This document shows positions 34,711 through 44,050 of a DNA stretch of 53,821 nt, in pieces (positions within the stretch are counted from its first letter, which is position 1; every line of letters starts with the position of its first letter). The DNA is from JABJPE01 sp036340215. Lineage in GTDB: Bacteria; Pseudomonadota; Gammaproteobacteria; Comchoanobacterales; Comchoanobacteraceae. The notes under the pieces were generated by a model. That model was not told the DNA's origin and searched no databases. It saw nothing but the letters and a program-made list of their open reading frames with translations. The translations under genes and the position numbers were made by a program. The DNA is taken from contig JAYYZF010000058.1 of the NCBI GenBank assembly GCA_036340215.1, forward strand, positions 1 to 53,821, read 5' to 3'.

Positions 34711-35083
34711 TTAGTTCTTGATTATTTTCTATGTCTGAAATTATCTTATCTAATCGATCATGAGATTTTTTCTCTAAATCAAGAAAAAATTTCACATTTG
34801 GAACATACTTCATGTCTAATACTTGTGCAAGATTATGGCGCAACTGGAACACATCTTTTTCTAGGTCCTTCTCATAGTCTCTTTCACTAGCAACTCCAAG
34901 AACATCGTCAAAAGAAGTAAAGAAAATTTTCGCGTTTTTTAAATCCTTTGAGACATCAACTCTGGATATATTCAAGGAACTATATTTAGCAGCATAACGA
35001 GGACTACGTAGCACATTAGTTATTTCTTTTTTAATTTTTTTTGCAACTCTTACACTGCGTGATACTTTTTCTATATACACCAA
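34700..35083 (-). CDS. rbfA: Ribosome-binding factor A
   Basis: A 127-residue cold-shock maturation factor of the 30S subunit. SRSVRVAKKIKKEITNVLRS, the LNISRVDVSKDLKNAKIFF beta segment and LAQVLDMKYVPNVKFFLD match the KH-like RbfA fold. The start is TTG at 35083 or GTG at 35080, with AGG upstream of both. It lies 17 bases after infB, in the standard gene order. Confidence 0.95.
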   Translation of the reverse strand: MVYIEKVSRSVRVAKKIKKEITNVLRSPRYAAKYSSLNISRVDVSKDLKNAKIFFTSFDDVLGVASERDYEKDLEKDVFQLRHNLAQVLDMKYVPNVKFFLDLEKKSHDRLDKIISDIENNQELNDE

Positions 35084-35100
35084 ATAACCTATTGTTTAAT

Positions 35101-37458
35101 CTAGAGTTCAACATCAACTAATTCTTTGATGTAAACTTCTAGCTGATCTTTTTCTTTAACATCACGATAGTCCTTAATACTAATTCCGCACTCTGTACCG
35201 TGCTTAACTTCAGCAACATCGTCCTTATAACGTCTTACTGAACTTATTTCGCTGTTAAATATCACAACATTATCACGAATTATTCTTACTAATGAACCCC
35301 TCTTTACTATACCCTCAAGCACCATACATCCGGATATAACACCAAACTTAGATGAGCGAAATACTTCTCTTACTTCACATAAACCTATAACTTTATCACG
35401 ATATTGTGGAGCAGCTAGGCCTTTCATCGCTGATTTAACCTCTGAGAGCAAATCATAAATAATACTGTAGTAGTATAACTTTATGCCTTCTTTTTCAATT
35501 ACAACCCTTGCCTGTGCATCGGCCCTGACATTAAATCCTATAACTATAGCATTAGAAGCTAACGCTAAATTAGAGTCTGATTCACTTATAGCCCCAACAC
35601 CACTACTTACTATGACAACTTTTACCCTATCCGTGCTCAACTTGTGCAATGATTCATTAATAGCCTCTACTGAACCATCAACATCAGCTTTTAAAACTAT
35701 ATTCAATACAGCTTGCTCATCTGACTTCACATTATCAAATAATGGCTCTAAACCAGCTGGCTTATTCTTGGCTAACTTAATATCTCTGAACTTACCTTTT
35801 CTATAGAGTGCTACTTCTCTAGCTTTCTTTTCGGATGGAACAACTATAACTCTCTCACCTGACTTAGGCAGACCAGATAATCCTAATACTTCAACAGGCA
35901 TAGCAGGCCCTGAATCAGGAACAGACTCACCACAGTCATTTATCAAAGCCCTAACTCTACCAAACTCATGCCCGACTAAAATTATATCGCCTTTTCGCAA
36001 AAGACCAGACTGTACCAATACAGTAATAACAGGGCCACGCCCCCTATCAAGTTTGGATTCAATTATTACACCCTGAGCAAGACCTGTAGCGACAGCCTTT
36101 AACTCCATCATTTCAGATTGTAAGGCAATATCCTCTAGCAATTCATTTACACCCTCACCAGTTTTTGCGGATATGTTTTTAAAGAGCACATCTCCACCCC
36201 AAGATTCAGGTATAACATCGTGTTGCGATAACTCTGTCATCACCCTATCTGGATCTGCAGCAGGCTTATCTATTTTATTTACCGCAACAACTAAAGGAAC
36301 ATTAGCAGCTTTTGCGTGCGCAATAGCTTCAAGTGTCTGAGGCATTACACCATCATCAGCAGCAACAACTAAAATTACAATATCAGTAATTTTTGAGCCT
36401 CTAGCTCGCATAGCTGTAAAAGCCTCATGACCAGGAGTATCAAGGAAGGTTACAGCACCATTATTTGTATCAACGTGATAAGCACCAATATGCTGAGTAA
36501 TCCCCCCCGCCTCTTTGGATGTCACGCGGCTACTTCTGATATAGTCAAGCAAAGTGGTCTTACCATGGTCCACATGACCCATGATAGTAACAACAGGAGC
36601 TCTAGGTGAAGTTTCTTGATTTTCATCTTGTAAACCTTGTAGATCTTTCTCTAGATCATCATCATGAAGCAACTCAAACTTATGGCCTACCATCTCGACA
36701 ATAATAGAAGCAGTTTCCTGATCAAGAGTTTGATTAAGGGTAGCTATTACTCCATTTTCCATCATGATTTTAATTAAAGATACTGCCTTGATTGACATCT
36801 TCTGCGCAAGGTCAACAACTCTTATTGTTTCTGGAATTTTAATTGTCTTAACAATAAAACTACCTTCATCTTCCTCTACAGAATCTTTGTTGGTCTTAGA
36901 AAAACGAGATTTCTTAGCTTTTTTATCAGAGTTTATCTCACTTTTTGCATCATACCACTTATCCTTGGCATAACCTTTCTCTTTGGCTTCCTTTTTTGTA
37001 AAGTTGTTATGTTGCTTCTGCTTCGCAGGAGTCTTTACTGGAGAAGTTACTTCTGTTTTAACAGGAGTGCTCTTTGCTTCAGGCTCTTTTTCATTAGTTT
37101 CCTCTGTAGCATCCTTTTTACTTTCAGCCGTTTCTTTTAAAGTGTTTGCAGTAATTTTATTTACTGTATCAACGAGTCCTTGTTTTGCTATATCACCTCT
37201 ACTTTCGGAGATTTTTTTCTTCTTTACTTTTATAGTTAAACGTCCACTTGACTTTGTATCGATTAAAGATTTTTTCTTAACCTGTATAGTCTTTTTAGAA
37301 GGACCTTCTTTACTTGCAGACAATAACAACTTCTTCTGTTCATCAGTTAATACTGTATTCTCATCTACTTCGACTCCAAGACGAGACAGCCTAGCTATCA
37401 GCTCATCTGGAGACATAGAAATTAGAGATGCTAATTCTTTTAGGGTTTTACCAGCCAC
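35101..37458 (-). CDS. infB: Translation initiation factor IF-2
   Basis: A 785-residue GTPase that brings fMet-tRNA to the 30S subunit. An IF2 N-terminal helical domain occupies residues 1-50, then a Lys/Glu/Thr-rich linker runs to about 190, and a second IF2 N domain follows. The G domain starts near residue 287: VTIMGHVDHGKTTLLDYI, GGITQHIGAYHV, DTPGHEAFTAMRARG and NKIDKP. The C-terminal beta barrel and fMet-binding domain complete it. Translation starts at GTG with AAGGTGAG upstream. The gene follows nusA by 13 bases. There is no ylxR between them, as in gammaproteobacteria. Confidence 0.97.
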   Translation of the reverse strand: MAGKTLKELASLISMSPDELIARLSRLGVEVDENTVLTDEQKKLLLSASKEGPSKKTIQVKKKSLIDTKSSGRLTIKVKKKKISESRGDIAKQGLVDTVNKITANTLKETAESKKDATEETNEKEPEAKSTPVKTEVTSPVKTPAKQKQHNNFTKKEAKEKGYAKDKWYDAKSEINSDKKAKKSRFSKTNKDSVEEDEGSFIVKTIKIPETIRVVDLAQKMSIKAVSLIKIMMENGVIATLNQTLDQETASIIVEMVGHKFELLHDDDLEKDLQGLQDENQETSPRAPVVTIMGHVDHGKTTLLDYIRSSRVTSKEAGGITQHIGAYHVDTNNGAVTFLDTPGHEAFTAMRARGSKITDIVILVVAADDGVMPQTLEAIAHAKAANVPLVVAVNKIDKPAADPDRVMTELSQHDVIPESWGGDVLFKNISAKTGEGVNELLEDIALQSEMMELKAVATGLAQGVIIESKLDRGRGPVITVLVQSGLLRKGDIILVGHEFGRVRALINDCGESVPDSGPAMPVEVLGLSGLPKSGERVIVVPSEKKAREVALYRKGKFRDIKLAKNKPAGLEPLFDNVKSDEQAVLNIVLKADVDGSVEAINESLHKLSTDRVKVVIVSSGVGAISESDSNLALASNAIVIGFNVRADAQARVVIEKEGIKLYYYSIIYDLLSEVKSAMKGLAAPQYRDKVIGLCEVREVFRSSKFGVISGCMVLEGIVKRGSLVRIIRDNVVIFNSEISSVRRYKDDVAEVKHGTECGISIKDYRDVKEKDQLEVYIKELVDVEL

Positions 37459-37471
37459 TTACTCACCTTAT

Positions 37472-38980
37472 CTAACTTTCGTTTTCATTCTTAAACCAAA
37501 TCTCTCTAGCTTCCATAATAATCTTAGCAGCATCATCATCTGAGACATCAACAACCTCTTGTAAATCAATTACTGCGCAATCTGCAAGCTTCTCACGGTC
37601 ATCAATTCCAGCAACAACTAATTTCTTTGCCACATCATCAGAAAGACTTTTTAACTGAGATAAATCTTCAGGAATATCAACACTATCAGCAAACAAGATA
37701 TCTGATAAAAGAGAGTCTTTTGCTCTCTGGATGAGAGTTTCAGCAATATCTTCGTCAAATTCCTCTATTGCAGCTAAACTTGAAATATCTGTATGCGCAA
37801 TACTCTCAGTTGTAGTGTATCCCTCGTTAAGAAGAATAACTGCTATATCATCATCAATATCTAATTTATCTACTAATTCAGTTCGCTCTTTTTCAGAGCC
37901 ACTCTTACCTTTTGCTACGATCTCTTCTTGAGTCATAACGTTAAGGGACCATCCAGTTAGCTCGCTTGCAAGTCTAATATTCTGACCATTACGACCAATA
38001 GCTTGCGACAACTGCTCTTCTGAAACAGCAATATCCATAGCCCTATTTTCTTCATCCACGACTACTGATAAAACCTCAGCTGGTGCTAAAGCATTCACAA
38101 CCAATTGGGCAGGATTATCATCCCAAAGAATTATATCAACTCTTTCACCATTCAAATCATTAGAAATAGCTTGAACTCTTGCACCCCTCATCCCTACACA
38201 GGCGCCAATTGGATCAACTCTACTATCTTTGCTCTTAACTGCTATTTTTGCCCTATAACCGGGATCACGGGCAGCTGCTTTTACTTCAATTTGACCTTCA
38301 TCAACCTCAGGGACCTCAATGCAAAAGATCTTTAAAAGGAATTCTACGCAAGCCCTACTCAGCAATATTAGAGGACCACGCCCCTCCTTATTTGTCTCTT
38401 TCAAATAACCCCTAACTCTATCTCCAACATGAAGAATTTCTTTTGGAATCATCTCAGACTTTTTCATTAAAGCTTCAGTACCATCATATAATTCCAGAGT
38501 AATAAAGTCCTTTGTAATTTTTTTGACTTGCGCTGAGACTAGCTCACCGACTCTTTTTTCAAAAACTGTAAGTAATTTTTGTCTCTCGGCATCTCGCACA
38601 AGTCTGACAATAATTTGTTTTGCTTGGGAAGCACCAATTCTGCTTAAGTCGTCAACTGGAACATCCTCGGTTATAAAGCTACCAAGCTCAGCCTGTTCTG
38701 ATTCTTGTTTGGCATCACTAAGTGCAATTTGATCTAGACCTGACTCTAAATCATCATCAGCAACGATTTCCCAATATCTACTAGCACTATATTCGCCTGT
38801 CTGAGGATCTATAGTTACCCTAATATCAACACCCTCATCAAACCCCTTACACACTACAGTGCTTAGAGCACTTTCAAGCGCATTTATGATTATATTCTTA
38901 TCAATATTCTTTTCGTTTGCTACCAGATTCACAATCTGGAGTATTTCTTTACCTTTTTTGTTATCTAAACCCGACGCCAT
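37472..38980 (-). CDS. nusA: Transcription termination/antitermination protein NusA
   Basis: A 502-residue RNA polymerase-binding protein. In order: an N-terminal RNAP-binding domain to about residue 130; an S1 domain (LVSAQVKKITKDFITLELYD); KH1 with PIGACVGMRGARVQAI at about 255-270; KH2 with AIGRNGQNIRLASELTGW at about 325; and two acidic helix-hairpin-helix repeats in the last 150 residues. These C-terminal repeats are typical of proteobacterial NusA. It begins one base after the rimP stop, a coupled arrangement. Confidence 0.97.
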   Translation of the reverse strand: MASGLDNKKGKEILQIVNLVANEKNIDKNIIINALESALSTVVCKGFDEGVDIRVTIDPQTGEYSASRYWEIVADDDLESGLDQIALSDAKQESEQAELGSFITEDVPVDDLSRIGASQAKQIIVRLVRDAERQKLLTVFEKRVGELVSAQVKKITKDFITLELYDGTEALMKKSEMIPKEILHVGDRVRGYLKETNKEGRGPLILLSRACVEFLLKIFCIEVPEVDEGQIEVKAAARDPGYRAKIAVKSKDSRVDPIGACVGMRGARVQAISNDLNGERVDIILWDDNPAQLVVNALAPAEVLSVVVDEENRAMDIAVSEEQLSQAIGRNGQNIRLASELTGWSLNVMTQEEIVAKGKSGSEKERTELVDKLDIDDDIAVILLNEGYTTTESIAHTDISSLAAIEEFDEDIAETLIQRAKDSLLSDILFADSVDIPEDLSQLKSLSDDVAKKLVVAGIDDREKLADCAVIDLQEVVDVSDDDAAKIIMEAREIWFKNENES

Positions 38981-38981
38981 A

Positions 38982-39434
38982 TCATTTCACCTCTAGATAT
39001 ACAGATGACTTCAAAACGTTCTCAAATTTTATTGCTAACGCCTCTAAATCATCTAACTTAACTGTAATACTGTCTTGTTCAACACTTGTTAGAAGTCCAA
39101 TTTTTGTGTTATTTGCGACACCATCGCTATATTTAACCTTAATCTTTTTCCCAATCACTTTTTTGTAATGTTCGGGGGAGTATAAGGATCTATTTAACCC
39201 TGGAGAAGAAACTTCCATACTGAAGTCTGCCGGATTATAATCGTGATTCACAAGATTTAACTTAATCTGCTTATCAACTTTAACACAATCGGCAATAGAT
39301 ATACTCTCGTCACTATCAATGTATACTCTAAGCAAGTCAGAAGAATTCTGCCTAGTAAGAGACATATGATAAAAACTGAAGCCTGCAGCCACTACTGACT
39401 GTGACACAACGCTCTCTAATGAAGACTTCGCCAA
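38982..39434 (-). CDS. rimP: Ribosome maturation factor RimP
   Basis: A 150-residue protein needed for 30S maturation. Family segments are LLRVYIDSDESISIADCVKVDKQI, YNPADFSMEVSSPGLNRSLYSPEHY and a C-terminal SH3-like domain (GKKIKVKYSDG, ITVKLDDL). The start is TTG at 39432-39434 with a GGGG ribosome site upstream. It lies directly after the tRNA and its terminator and heads the rimP-nusA-infB-rbfA-truB group. Confidence 0.95.
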   Translation of the reverse strand: MAKSSLESVVSQSVVAAGFSFYHMSLTRQNSSDLLRVYIDSDESISIADCVKVDKQIKLNLVNHDYNPADFSMEVSSPGLNRSLYSPEHYKKVIGKKIKVKYSDGVANNTKIGLLTSVEQDSITVKLDDLEALAIKFENVLKSSVYLEVK

Positions 39435-39451
39435 AAAAAACCCCTACATAT

Positions 39452-39474
39452 AAAAAAGGCCCATCCTGGGGCCC
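39452..39474 (-). terminator. Intrinsic terminator after the initiator tRNA
   Basis: On the minus strand GGCCC pairs with GGGCC around a six-base loop (39458-39473), extendable by a G-T pair, and a run of six T follows (39452-39457). It lies immediately downstream of the tRNA and 18 bases upstream of rimP. Read-through must supply the rimP-nusA-infB operon unless another promoter exists, so it may act as an attenuator. Confidence 0.75.
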
Positions 39475-39480
39475 AAAAAT

Positions 39481-39557
<77 letters not shown>

Positions 39558-39567
39558 ATGTGCATGT

Positions 39568-39596
39568 ATAATACATCTTTTAGATCTATAATTCAA
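39568..39596 (-). promoter_or_regulatory. Sigma-70-like promoter of the tRNA-fMet/rimP operon
   Basis: On the minus strand TTGAAT (39591-39596) and TATTAT (39568-39573) are separated by 17 bases. The -10 box ends ten bases before the first base of the tRNA, the ideal spacing for a start a few bases upstream. Confidence 0.7.
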
Positions 39597-39603
39597 TAGT
39601 ACA

Positions 39604-39627
39604 AAGCTTAAAAAGTAAATTAAGCTT
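39604..39627. repeat. Perfect 8-bp inverted repeat
   Basis: AAGCTTAA (39604-39611) and TTAAGCTT (39620-39627) are perfect inverted copies around eight bases. It lies ten bases after the stop of the SPOR gene and just upstream of the tRNA promoter. Without a T tract it is a weak terminator or a possible binding site. Confidence 0.45.
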
Positions 39628-39636
39628 ATAAAAAAC

Positions 39637-40368
39637 TTAACTTTTAAGTAATACTGTTACTAAATTGTCTGTTTTTAATTCATTAGCAGACAAATATGCA
39701 TCCTTTATTGTCTCGTATGGGCCAATAACAACCCTGTAAGATGACTTACCATTAGTTGACACTTTTTGAGTATTGGCAGAATATCCCTTTAGCAACAATT
39801 TTGCTTTCAATGATTCCGCATCATCTTCATTATCAAGAACAGCAACCTTTAGGAAATAACCATTTCTTGCTATCTGAGCCGAATAGGCATTGGAGCTTTT
39901 CGCGGAAAGCGAAGTCAGCGCCTTCTTTTCTCTTAACTCATTCTCTAAATTAGAGTGATTAGTAATACTCTTTGCATTATGAGAAAAGGCGCTATGAGGA
40001 ATATTATGATTACTAGTTATCACTTTTTTAGATGATACATTGGAATATTTATTCGCTGGTTTCAAATGATTATTATAATTATTTTCACTATTAGCTCTTT
40101 TTTCTCCAGATATAAAAGTTAACCGAATAGGATCTTTTTTCTTTGCAGCTGCATCTTTTGTTGTAAAGTAGTTATATAATTTATCTAAAGTAACATTAAC
40201 TTGAGAGTTCTTTAAAAAAGTCTTAGAAAAATCAGCACTTACACAAAGAATTAAAACTAAAGATAAACAAAGACCTGATATCACACCAAATAAAAACCAG
40301 CTAAGCTTACCAGTATTATCATCATTATTATCTTCTCTTCTGAAATATGAACTCCTTGCTCGTTTCAA
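39637..40368 (-). CDS. SPOR-domain cell-division protein (FtsN/DedD-like)
   Basis: A bitopic membrane protein of 243 residues from TTG at 40368, which is preceded by GGGAGG at ideal distance. An open frame from GTG at 40422 would add 18 residues and overlap argS by 26 bases but has no ribosome site. A basic cytosolic stretch (KRARSSYFRRED) precedes one TM helix (WFLFGVISGLCLSLVLILC). A low-complexity Asn/Ser/Lys-rich periplasmic linker follows, and the last 75 residues are a SPOR domain (YFLKVAVLDNEDDAESLKAKL, SYRVVIGPYETIKDA). SPOR domains bind denuded septal glycan. It is downstream of argS, as ftsN-like genes are in some gammaproteobacteria. Confidence 0.85.
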   Translation of the reverse strand: MKRARSSYFRREDNNDDNTGKLSWFLFGVISGLCLSLVLILCVSADFSKTFLKNSQVNVTLDKLYNYFTTKDAAAKKKDPIRLTFISGEKRANSENNYNNHLKPANKYSNVSSKKVITSNHNIPHSAFSHNAKSITNHSNLENELREKKALTSLSAKSSNAYSAQIARNGYFLKVAVLDNEDDAESLKAKLLLKGYSANTQKVSTNGKSSYRVVIGPYETIKDAYLSANELKTDNLVTVLLKS

Positions 40369-40396
40369 TTTAAACCTCCCTATTATCTCAACTACA

Positions 40397-42157
40397 TTAC
40401 ATCTTTTCAGGCGTAGAAACACTTAATAATCTTAAACCAGATTTGATTATTTTCTTCACTATACTTAACAAACCTAATCTCGCTTTAGTTTTTAAATCAT
40501 TGTCAGATATAAATATAACAGAATTATAGTAGCTATGGAAACACTTAGCAAGATTTTGCAAATAAGAGATAAGTAGGTGAGGTGAACTTTCATTAGCTGC
40601 TTTAATTAAAACTTCTTCATACTTTACTATGCTTATGAGCAAGTTTTTTTCATGAATATTGGCAAGAGAGTCAAAATCAGAAGCTTTATAACAATCTGAA
40701 TATAGCTTACCTGAATCAGCATATTTTTGAAATATACTAGAAATTCTTGCATATGCATATTGCACATAGAAAACTGGATTATCCATAGTCTTAGACTTTG
40801 CAACATCTAAATCAAACTCCATATGCTGCTGGGGTTTAGTCATGAGATAAAAGAACCTTGTCGCATCAACTCCAACATTATTATAAAGTTGCGCTAAAGT
40901 GACAAATTCACCACTCCTAGTTGACATAGCTACTTTTTCACCAGATTTAATTAAACTAGCAAATTGTACGAGCTCAACCTGAAAGTCACTATTTTCATAA
41001 CCTAAAGCGGCTAGGCCAGCTCTCAATCTAGGGATATAACCATGGTGATCAGCACCAAAAATATCTATTAACTTTGAGTATTTTTTTTGAAATTTTTGCC
41101 AATGATATGCTAAGTCTGCCGCAAAATAAGTGTAAGAGCCATCACTTCTCTTAAACACCCTATCCTTTTCATCATGCCAACGGGTTGACTCAAACCAAAA
41201 AGCTCCATCTTTTTCATATAATGCGCCATCAGAAAGCAACTTGTTGTGGATTAAGTCAAGAACTCCATCCTCATACAAGCTTTTCTCAGAAAACCAATTA
41301 TCAAAATTAACCCTAAACCCTACTAGATCAGACTTTATCCCTGCTTGAATATCAACAAGGGTAAATTTCAAAATTAGCATAAAAACATCTTCAGATAGAA
41401 CATCCTTCATGAATTTTATACCAGCATCAAGCTGCTTTTCTGGATCATCAATAGTTTCATCTACACCAAAAGTAAAATCCTTAGATAAGTTTTTAAGGGA
41501 ATTCTGGAAAATCTCATCAGCATATTTTTTCTGTAATTTTTTAGCTATATCCAAAATATACTCACCTTGATAGCATTTATTAGGATAATTTACTTTGGCA
41601 CCACTTATCTCAAGATAACGTAACCAAGTACTGAATGCTAAGATATCCATTTGCCTTCCAGCATCGTTTAAGTAGTACTCAGTAACTACCTCATAGCCAA
41701 GCTCACGATAGATTGTTGCCAAAGTTGAACCAAAAGCAGCGCCTCTTCCATGCCCCACATGCAAGGGCCCAGTTGGATTTGCAGAAACGAACTCAAGTAA
41801 TATTTTCTTTCCTTGCCCAATGTTTGGCAGTTCGATGTCAGAATTAGACATATAACGGCTAACTTTGTTTATGTAGTAACTATGTGAAAAGAAAAAATTT
41901 ATAAAACCTGGTCCTGCTATTTCTATTTTAGAAAAAATTTTATTATTTTTCAGCAATGATAACAAAAACTCTGCGATCAACTTTGGCTTATCTTTTACTA
42001 TTTTTGTTAATTTTAAGGCAATATTGGAGGCAACCTCACCATGACTTAAATCTTTTGTATAATCAACACTAAACTGAAAATCTTCTAGATTACAGGAATA
42101 TTTTTCTTCTATTTCTGGTAAAACAGATTGTAATAACAAATAAACATCATTTTTCAT
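40397..42157 (-). CDS. argS: Arginyl-tRNA synthetase
   Basis: A class I synthetase of 586 residues. The N-terminal Add-1 domain is followed by SANPTGPLHVGHGRGAAFG with the HIGH-type HVGH at about residue 135. Also visible are YYLNDAGRQMDIL, IDIFGADHHGYIPRLRAGL and GEKVAMSTRSGEFVTL in place of a canonical KMSKS, plus the DALR anticodon-binding domain (YVQYAYARISSIFQK). GAGG lies before the ATG. The SPOR gene follows with about 28 bases between stop and its TTG start. Confidence 0.96.
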   Translation of the reverse strand: MKNDVYLLLQSVLPEIEEKYSCNLEDFQFSVDYTKDLSHGEVASNIALKLTKIVKDKPKLIAEFLLSLLKNNKIFSKIEIAGPGFINFFFSHSYYINKVSRYMSNSDIELPNIGQGKKILLEFVSANPTGPLHVGHGRGAAFGSTLATIYRELGYEVVTEYYLNDAGRQMDILAFSTWLRYLEISGAKVNYPNKCYQGEYILDIAKKLQKKYADEIFQNSLKNLSKDFTFGVDETIDDPEKQLDAGIKFMKDVLSEDVFMLILKFTLVDIQAGIKSDLVGFRVNFDNWFSEKSLYEDGVLDLIHNKLLSDGALYEKDGAFWFESTRWHDEKDRVFKRSDGSYTYFAADLAYHWQKFQKKYSKLIDIFGADHHGYIPRLRAGLAALGYENSDFQVELVQFASLIKSGEKVAMSTRSGEFVTLAQLYNNVGVDATRFFYLMTKPQQHMEFDLDVAKSKTMDNPVFYVQYAYARISSIFQKYADSGKLYSDCYKASDFDSLANIHEKNLLISIVKYEEVLIKAANESSPHLLISYLQNLAKCFHSYYNSVIFISDNDLKTKARLGLLSIVKKIIKSGLRLLSVSTPEKM

Positions 42158-42207
42158 AAGAACCTCAACTTTTTTTTATGATATCACAAAAAAAACATAT
42201 ACCATAA

Positions 42208-43404
42208 CTATTCTACTCTAAGTGCCTCTACTGGATTTAAACAAGACGCTGAATAAGCGGGATAAAAGCCAAAAAAAATACCAACGAAGGTAGCAACACC
42301 AAAACCCAATAAAAGTGGCAAGATTAAAATCTTGAATTCCCATGCTGCAACGTTTGCTGCTACAAAACTTATACCAACACCTATTATAATACCCAAAGCA
42401 CCACCAATAAGGGATAATAGAGTTGCTTCAACTAGAAACATCAATCTAATATCTCTTGGGCTTGCGCCAATTGCAAGTCTTAGACCGATTTCTCGCTTAC
42501 GCTCGACAACAGACACCAGCATTATATTCATTATTCCTATGCCACCAACAATCAATGATATACTTCCAATCAATGAAAGTAAGATTGATAACTGCTGTTT
42601 TTGCTCTACAACTTTACTAATTAGCTCTTTTGGATTGCGAAAAAAAGTTTTAGCACGCGGAAAATTCCTTTTAAATGCTATCCTTAATGTTCTCTCAACC
42701 TTCTCGACATCATCACTAGACTTTAATGAAAACACAACATCACGTATCGCATTAGCTTCGTTAATTGATTGTAAGATATTTACAGGCAATAAAATACCAT
42801 TATCAAAATCCACCGGCACAAAAAAATTAACTTTTACGCTCTTTAAAACGCCGATAACCGTACAGTAATGACTACCATATTTTATTTGAGAGCCGAGAAT
42901 ATTTTCACCGGCTTTAGCTGCAATTTTACTCCCAACAACACAATACTCATCCTGATCAAAGCGTGAAATAAAACGCCCAGAAGAAATAGATAGGTCTGCA
43001 ATATGGGTAAGATCTGACGAAACCCCAACCACAGCAGCACCTAGCTTTACGCCATTTAAATATGAGTTTTCATAAGAAAAGGCTAGAGGTGAAGCATAAG
43101 AAATCTCCGGTATATTAGCTACAATATTTTTTACATGTGACTCAGTTAAGGTCTTATTATGAAAAGAACCCATAACACTAACCGATATTAAATTAGTGCC
43201 CAATTCACTTAGCTTACTTATAACAGATATAGTTGCTAATTCACCACAGTATAGTAATGCTACTACTGAAGATGAGCCTATAACAACTCCTAAAACTGCA
43301 AGAAACGAGCGTAATCTCCTAGCTAGAATGTTAGTATATGCTTGCTGTAGTAGAGCTATTAAACTGTCAACTTGATAAATACTCATCTTAAAATAATCTA
43401 CCAT
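42208..43404 (-). CDS. MacB-type ABC transporter permease
   Basis: A 398-residue membrane subunit with one N-terminal TM (RSFLAVLGVVIGSSSVVALL), a large periplasmic MacB_PCD domain at about 45-265, then three C-terminal TM segments of the FtsX domain (GSISLIVGGIGIMNIMLVSV, ERKREIGLRLAIGASPRDI). In this family the subunit works by mechanotransmission rather than by a substrate channel. It overlaps the ATPase gene upstream by 17 bases and completes the tripartite exporter. The ATPase is a separate protein, unlike the fused MacB of E. coli. Confidence 0.9.
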   Translation of the reverse strand: MVDYFKMSIYQVDSLIALLQQAYTNILARRLRSFLAVLGVVIGSSSVVALLYCGELATISVISKLSELGTNLISVSVMGSFHNKTLTESHVKNIVANIPEISYASPLAFSYENSYLNGVKLGAAVVGVSSDLTHIADLSISSGRFISRFDQDEYCVVGSKIAAKAGENILGSQIKYGSHYCTVIGVLKSVKVNFFVPVDFDNGILLPVNILQSINEANAIRDVVFSLKSSDDVEKVERTLRIAFKRNFPRAKTFFRNPKELISKVVEQKQQLSILLSLIGSISLIVGGIGIMNIMLVSVVERKREIGLRLAIGASPRDIRLMFLVEATLLSLIGGALGIIIGVGISFVAANVAAWEFKILILPLLLGFGVATFVGIFFGFYPAYSASCLNPVEALRVE

Positions 43405-44050
43405 CTTTAATGATAATTTTTTTGGTTGCTATATCAGCAACACTTTTATCATGGGTAATCAAAAGTACCGTAGTCTTATATTCCTTGTTCAAATATACTA
43501 AGTAATCTGTTATTTTTTTACTATTTTTAGAATCTAATGACCCTGTGGGCTCATCAGCAAGAATAATTGCCGGCTTAGTTATTAGCGCACGGGCTATAGC
43601 AACTCGCTGCTGTTGACCTCCTGACAACATATTAGGGTAATAATCGGCATACTTTTTTAGACCAACATTTTTAAGAACTTTAACAGCCATTGGCTTATAC
43701 ATATTCTTTTTTACTGTTGAATAATGAAGAGGCAGCGCGACGTTATACCAGATAGGATACTGATTTAAAAGCGAGAAATTTTGAAATATGAAGCCAAACT
43801 TTGTATTTCTTAACACAGATAATTGTTCAGGTGTATATGTACTTAGATCTTCTCCATCTAAATTATAATGTCCCGACGTCGGCTTATCTAAAAGTCCAAT
43901 AATATTCATAAGTGTTGATTTACCACTACCCGAGGCGCCTAACAAAGCTACAAATTCCCCAGAAAATATCTGCAAATTTATATCAAATAAAACCCTAGAG
44001 CTATTATTTCCAACAAAGTAGTCTTTACTCAAATTTTGCAGTTTAATCAT
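43388..44050 (-). CDS. MacB/LolD-type ABC transporter ATPase
   Basis: A 220-residue ATPase with Walker A GASGSGKSTLM at about residue 37, Q-loop FQNF, signature LSGGQQQRVAIARAL at about 143, Walker B ILADEPTGSLD and the switch His in LLITHDKSVAD. All catalytic elements are intact. It is encoded between the adaptor and permease genes with short overlaps (8 and 17 bases), so the three are translated together. It powers the exporter from the cytosolic face. Confidence 0.93.
   Translation of the reverse strand: MIKLQNLSKDYFVGNNSSRVLFDINLQIFSGEFVALLGASGSGKSTLMNIIGLLDKPTSGHYNLDGEDLSTYTPEQLSVLRNTKFGFIFQNFSLLNQYPIWYNVALPLHYSTVKKNMYKPMAVKVLKNVGLKKYADYYPNMLSGGQQQRVAIARALITKPAIILADEPTGSLDSKNSKKITDYLVYLNKEYKTTVLLITHDKSVADIATKKIIIKDGRLF

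Noticed and set aside
36983..37543. A 186-codon open frame opposite infB
   Set aside because: It is the antisense of the low-complexity IF-2 linker; its product is Ser/Phe/Val-rich with no domain and has no ribosome site. infB on the other strand is certain.
39604..39627. An intrinsic terminator for the SPOR gene
   Set aside because: The 8-bp stem is perfect but AT-rich and no T run follows on the minus strand, so I list it only as an inverted repeat.
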